Shown here: positions 60,406-64,000 of the stretch, piece by piece
Layout of the letters: every line of letters begins with the position of its first letter
Numbering within the stretch: position 1 is the stretch's first letter
DNA from: Acetobacter malorum
GTDB taxonomy: Bacteria; Pseudomonadota; Alphaproteobacteria; Acetobacterales; Acetobacteraceae
DNA: 64,000 nt
Reading direction: 5' to 3'
NCBI RefSeq assembly: GCF_001580615.1
Contig: NZ_LHZC01000046.1
Location: 1-64,000, forward strand
Program-made: the position numbers and the translations under genes
Notes under the pieces: generated by a model
The model's input: only the letters and a program-made list of their open reading frames with translations
Databases searched by the model: none
Told to the model about the DNA's origin: nothing

Positions 60406-60414
60406 CAAGGGACA
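60406..60414 (-). promoter_or_regulatory. TGTCCCTTG variant element
   Basis: Minus-strand copy facing the gene that starts at 60326, 79 nt away; it lies back to back with the plus-strand element at 60376. Confidence 0.35.
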
Positions 60415-60469
60415 TACGGGCAAGGCCAAAACGTGATCCGAACAGGTTAGCACGAAAGAAATATGTCTT

Positions 60470-61207
60470 ATGGCGATCATCCGCTCTCATTTAACTGGGC
60501 ATCCCTATAAGCCAAGGCGAGAGTGGCCTGATCAGGCTCATGTCCAGTGGGGCGACCATGGCCTGGTTTTCGGAGAGGGCAAGAGCTACAACACCGCCTT
60601 CTTCGAGGCCTTTCCGCGTGATGGTACGGCCGGCTTTATTCGGGGAGAAGGAGCTACCATCGCTGACGCCGAGGACAATGCTTTCGCCCAGTGGGAAAAG
60701 TTCTTTGAGTGCAAGTCTCACGGAGGGCACCAGTGGGGGCGGAGCCGGCACCGCGTGGTCGGCGACAAGCCATATGCGAACGGAGGGTGCTTTTGTCGGC
60801 GATGCGGTGCTTTTGAGACGGTGATGCAGCCAATAGTGGAACTGGGGGGGTGGAAAGAGCCGATCTCTGATATGGAGCTCGACGCCATATCCCTTGGCTC
60901 AACCTGGAACATGAATTCCCAAAAAATTCCCAAAAAGTTCCAGAAAAGACTTTACCTGCGCGCCCGAGTTTTTGGCGTGAACATTCCCAAGCCACCTTCA
61001 TTCGATGAATACGAGGAGTTCGCCGGAACGCGCAAAAGCGAGATGCGCGCTCTTTACCGCGAATATGTCAGTTCTTGCGAGCGCGCCGTGGCCCAATACC
61101 TCAAAGATAAGCCTGAACAGGAAAGCGCCGTGACTGAGGGGGTGGGCACGGAGCGACTGTTCTCCTGTCTGGTTGCATCTCGGCTCAAAAAACTCAAAGA
61201 GTCTTGA
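60470..61207 (+). CDS. Unrecognised protein with a zinc-like Cys/His cluster
   Basis: 245 residues. 'FFECKSHGGHQWG' and 'GGCFCRRCGAF' provide C, H, H, C, C-x2-C for one or two zinc ions; an oligo-Lys/Arg helix follows. Phage-like but not assignable. Ends in a charged helix. Confidence 0.55.
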   Translation: MAIIRSHLTGHPYKPRREWPDQAHVQWGDHGLVFGEGKSYNTAFFEAFPRDGTAGFIRGEGATIADAEDNAFAQWEKFFECKSHGGHQWGRSRHRVVGDKPYANGGCFCRRCGAFETVMQPIVELGGWKEPISDMELDAISLGSTWNMNSQKIPKKFQKRLYLRARVFGVNIPKPPSFDEYEEFAGTRKSEMRALYREYVSSCERAVAQYLKDKPEQESAVTEGVGTERLFSCLVASRLKKLKES

Positions 61208-61237
61208 CAAATTTACCATATGCATCAACGGTAAATT
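61204..61237 (+). promoter_or_regulatory. Promoter with 8-bp dyad operator
   Basis: TTGACA at 61204-61209 overlaps a perfect dyad AATTTACC (61210-61217) / GGTAAATT (61230-61237) with a 12-nt centre, 25 nt before the ATG at 61263. A -10 box is not clear. The dyad position suits a repressor controlling the two downstream genes. Confidence 0.45.
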
Positions 61238-61262
61238 AAAATTTGCACGGACAGATCGGAAT

Positions 61263-61538
61263 ATGACCGCGATAAAATTAACCTCTGCGGGCAGGAGCTT
61301 CATCACCACTTCATGGACAGCCCAGGAAGTCCTGCGCAATCGCTGCAGTATCATATTCATGAGCCACGACGAATGGTCAGGCCCCAGCCATCAAAATCGT
61401 TCCCCAACCACTGTGGTTCTCGATGTGAGTGTCGATGATCTTTATGATTTTATGACCAGAAATAAAGGTCGATCTGTGATTGATCTTGCCCCTCTCCAGG
61501 ATACAGCAAGCCACCGCGGTCCCGCGCAGCTATCCTAA
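61263..61538 (+). CDS. Unrecognised 91-residue protein
   Basis: From the ATG at 61263. Contains 'VVLDVSVDDLYDFM', a strand-helix alternation, no family recognised. Followed 22 nt later by the next gene; behind the dyad promoter. Confidence 0.5.
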   Translation: MTAIKLTSAGRSFITTSWTAQEVLRNRCSIIFMSHDEWSGPSHQNRSPTTVVLDVSVDDLYDFMTRNKGRSVIDLAPLQDTASHRGPAQLS

Positions 61539-61560
61539 CCTCATTGAAAGTCTGGATTTC

Positions 61561-62937
61561 ATGACAGCTCCCCCCTCTCTGGTTGTATTCGACGAATTTG
61601 GCCATTACGCTCGGGAAAGAGAAGACCTGAAGAAAAAGTTGCTTGATATTGATGGGATTCCGAAGAGCACGTTCGCCGTCCAGCGTGATGGAAGGGTTTT
61701 TGTGTTCGGGAAACTTCTTCAGTTGGTCAGCCACAGCAGGGCTGCGAACGCCGCGCCGGATAAAGATATTCGGAGCATCGCCAAAGACCTTCTGCCTCAG
61801 GCAATAATCTCACCTTCCAACGCGATCCTTGAATACGGGATAGTCCCAGTCCCTTATCGGATCAATTACGGCGATCCAGTCGCAAATATCGGTGAGCGCT
61901 GTCTCGTGCATGCCCCCTTCCAGGCGAGGATTCCCGAGATTTTTCCTGATGCAGAGTCCATGTGTCCGGCCATGTCTGCCATACTTCTTGGTGGCGTCTG
62001 GAATGAAGAGCTTCCTCATTCTTCTGAGCGCAATCAAGGCTTTGCTGGCCAAAAATTCAACTATCGAGGGCAGGATCTGATCCTCTTGCACCCTCTTGGC
62101 CTGGAACATCTTCCGCCGAAGCCAGAGATCCCTTCGATCCCTTCTTCGTCTCGGGTGAATGTTTCAGATGGGGGCGAACTGATGCAGGCGCTCACGATTG
62201 CTCAACAGCCGGAACTGGATCGAGCAGTTGAGTTCAGAAGCGGCTATCCACCGGTCGGGAAGACCTTTTTCGACAAGCTCCGCGCAATTGAAAATGATTG
62301 GCTGTCAGAAACATCTGGTGCGATCAGAGCCATGTTCAGGGCCGATGGTAGTGAAGACGCTCTGGCACAGAAACTCACGGGGCATCCGGAAATTTTGGAG
62401 CGACTAAATGCTGAGTTTTCGGAGGGCTGGAATTTTGACCAGGATGATGCAGAAGATCTGCGTGAGCTGCGAAAATCATACCCAGATCTCTCCGCTCTTT
62501 CAGATAGCGCGATTTACGCGCTGTATGACCAGTATCAGTCTTCAGATCGGCTAGTCTCAAGGAACTGGCCAACTGAACGAGACGTCCGCTTCTTTACCTA
62601 TCTCGCTGGTCGTCTCTCTACCAGGGCGACACGCCCTGGTATCAACATTCCGGGTGATGATCGGTCCTTCGGAAGCATTGGGCGCTGGGCATCTTACGGT
62701 ATTTTATGTGACATGGACCTGGACAGTGCCATGGCATTTGGTTGCGAAGTTCAACACTTTGACGCAGCCCTCCGCCGACAGGCTTCCACCATCCGATCAG
62801 CGATGCTGCATCTTGCTTCTTTGGCGGCAGAACCGGCTCCAGAGCTTATGGTTGGCATGCCCGTAATGACGCTCAGCGATATTCTTTCTATCGGCAGAAA
62901 AGGCAATATCATGGAGAGTAAGACAACGCCGGGGTAA
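61561..62937 (+). CDS. Unrecognised 458-residue protein
   Basis: From the ATG at 61561. Three parts: an alpha/beta N-terminal domain (to about 190), a middle linker rich in Pro/Ser, and a helical acidic C-terminal domain. Ends 'SKTTPG'. No family recognised. Convergent overlap with a decayed gene copy at 62909-63150. Confidence 0.55.
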   Translation: MTAPPSLVVFDEFGHYAREREDLKKKLLDIDGIPKSTFAVQRDGRVFVFGKLLQLVSHSRAANAAPDKDIRSIAKDLLPQAIISPSNAILEYGIVPVPYRINYGDPVANIGERCLVHAPFQARIPEIFPDAESMCPAMSAILLGGVWNEELPHSSERNQGFAGQKFNYRGQDLILLHPLGLEHLPPKPEIPSIPSSSRVNVSDGGELMQALTIAQQPELDRAVEFRSGYPPVGKTFFDKLRAIENDWLSETSGAIRAMFRADGSEDALAQKLTGHPEILERLNAEFSEGWNFDQDDAEDLRELRKSYPDLSALSDSAIYALYDQYQSSDRLVSRNWPTERDVRFFTYLAGRLSTRATRPGINIPGDDRSFGSIGRWASYGILCDMDLDSAMAFGCEVQHFDAALRRQASTIRSAMLHLASLAAEPAPELMVGMPVMTLSDILSIGRKGNIMESKTTPG

Positions 62938-63150
62938 GATCCTCAAGGGATGGTGCTGCCTTCTGAAGATCGCATTCCAGGATACCCCCCCCTGGATTAA
63001 GGCCATTTTAGAGAGGGTCCTTAGACGAACAATCAGATCGTCAGGGATCTTCTCGCAGGCCGTGATATGCCTGGAGTGGTGGGGGTGTTCGAGATCGAAA
63101 GGATAGACGTATTCCATGGCAGGACCGCTGGTAATCACGTTCACGGTCAT
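62909..63150 (-). pseudogene. Frameshifted 3' fragment duplicate of the next gene
   Basis: The sequence from about 63135 to 62990 corresponds to 'KREHCERIPEDLIDRLKTL' of the gene at 63187-63951 ('ITACEKIPDDLIVRLRTL' here). One T appears lost after a G-run at about 62985-62992, after which the shifted frame continues as 'GILECDLQKAAPSLEDLTP' and ends 'LSYSP' at 62909. Correcting the frame thus gives a protein end of the tail class. Only the last third of the gene was duplicated or survives. Confidence 0.6.
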
Positions 63151-63186
63151 TAGGACATTTGACTGCGTCCCGAAAAACCAACGGCA

Positions 63187-63951
63187 TCATGACGGCTCGA
63201 CAGACAATTCCTCGTTTACAGGACCTTGAATATTCATAGTTGGAACGTGCTCGGAAAGGGCGCACTCCGGGATAACCCCCCTCTCGATTAAGACCTTTTT
63301 CGTGAGCGTTTTCAGTCGATCGATCAGATCTTCCGGGATGCGCTCACAATGCTCCCTTTTTGTGGAGTGGGGCTGTCTTTTGAATATGGAAACGATGGAT
63401 GTGTCCTGGATCGTCTTCGCCGTCGGGGCAGGGGAGAAGCCAAACTTCCCTGAAAATTCTCGACTACCCATCGGATAATTGCCATCGGCGGAATATAATG
63501 CCTGCAGTTTCCCTCTCCCTTGATTGGAGAGCGACATTATTTTCGTGACTTCCTTCCCAGCGATATTATAGGTTATGCCACGATATGACGATGACAGGAG
63601 ATTAATCGCCCGACTGTCGTTCGTCGCTGCTAAATAATCAAAATCGCAGTCATAGACATTACTTTCAGGCGCAACGAATTCGCCAGGCAATTTCAAAATC
63701 GTCATTGCTTCATTTTTAAGAGAAACCGGGTCTTTCTCCTCAAGGAAAGGCTCCGCTGCTGGCGAGGCTACGATTGAAAATCCATGTGCTGCCGGATCTA
63801 CAGAGACCACAAACCCAATGTTGTTGGTAAAATATTCCGCCATCTTTTTTTGAGCGGTGAAGCTCAGAACCGTATTTTCAGACAAACGGCCAAGCGGCCG
63901 TGACGTCAGGAGCAGGAAAGCCCCCTCTCTTTGAATGATGCTCAAAGCCAT
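63187..63951 (-). CDS. Unrecognised protein with Glu/Pro/Ser tail
   Basis: 254 residues, beta-rich with a C-terminal helix ('IPEDLIDRLKTLTKKVL'). Family not recognised. Ends 'NEELSVEPS'. A partial, frameshifted copy of its 3' third lies immediately downstream. Confidence 0.6.
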   Translation of the reverse strand: MALSIIQREGAFLLLTSRPLGRLSENTVLSFTAQKKMAEYFTNNIGFVVSVDPAAHGFSIVASPAAEPFLEEKDPVSLKNEAMTILKLPGEFVAPESNVYDCDFDYLAATNDSRAINLLSSSYRGITYNIAGKEVTKIMSLSNQGRGKLQALYSADGNYPMGSREFSGKFGFSPAPTAKTIQDTSIVSIFKRQPHSTKREHCERIPEDLIDRLKTLTKKVLIERGVIPECALSEHVPTMNIQGPVNEELSVEPS

Positions 63952-64000
63952 ATTTTCGTATACGCTGTCCGTTCTGGATGCTGATGAAAAATGGCTTAAC
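63952..64000. other. Right-edge sequence
   Basis: Only the region upstream of the last minus-strand gene; no motif seen in the 49 bases available. Confidence 0.3.

Noticed and set aside
119-60414. Treating TCCTTG sites as plain sigma70 -35 boxes
   Set aside because: No constant 16-18-nt spacing to a -10 box was found across the sites, although a few sites could work that way.

Overview
The window reads as part of a large accessory replicon (megaplasmid, or possibly a jumbo-phage-like or phage-plasmid element) from an alphaproteobacterium. The strongest lineage marker is a circularly permuted two-piece tmRNA gene (about 50489-50870, minus strand), the arrangement typical of Alphaproteobacteria. 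An acetic-acid-bacterium or Rhodospirillales host is my guess from general protein style, not something the window proves. I recognise no ribosomal, tRNA or central-metabolism genes. Instead there are conjugation-type genes, nucleic-acid enzymes, many small unrecognised proteins, tandem paralogues and decaying gene copies.

Layout. 0-9 kb: a Lar-like zinc ribbon, a ThyX / TPR-glycosyltransferase pair, a prepilin peptidase and an IcmO/DotL/TrbC-type coupling ATPase with an acidic partner gene. This points to an I-type (IVB) conjugation module that probably continues outside the window. 9-23 kb: a C5 cytosine methyltransferase, a tandem pair of related unknown proteins, an operon joining an HExxH metalloprotein, a zinc-finger protein and a possible ATP-grasp protein, a PAPS-reductase-like ATPase, and a cluster of leucine-rich-repeat-like proteins with one degraded copy. 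23-29 kb: a complete gyrB-gyrA pair. 29-45 kb: small operons including an RNB nuclease fused to dsRNA-binding domains, an HD hydrolase of the alarmone-hydrolase type, a deoxyribosyltransferase, a DEDD exonuclease, trpS behind a leader that looks like a Trp attenuator, a one-spacer type I-E-like CRISPR mini-array, a macrodomain protein and a second cytosine methyltransferase. 45-51 kb: a type I-F Cascade operon (cas8f-cas5f-cas7f-cas6f) without cas1 or cas2-3, an orphan I-F-like repeat in a row of hairpins, then tmRNA. 51-64 kb: paralogous pairs, a resolvase-like protein without its catalytic serine, a lipoprotein, an outer-membrane barrel, a UDG-like / Cys-peptide / RlmN-like radical-SAM operon, another LRR-like protein and several unknowns.

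Two features run across the whole window. First, about a dozen intergenic copies of TATCCTTG (or close variants) lie mostly 25-110 nt upstream of start codons on the coding strand; they look like a shared promoter or regulator element. Second, many otherwise unrelated proteins end in a short acidic, Pro/Ser-rich tail finishing in S-P, S-P-x-P or a close variant; this could be a common sorting or secretion signal and the IcmO-type coupling protein is an obvious candidate receptor. Both are read by eye and need a computed background.

Starts were moved inward from the longest open frame where a Shine-Dalgarno sequence, a stop-start overlap or family homology argued for it; each such choice is stated. 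All functional names come from motif recognition without database searches.
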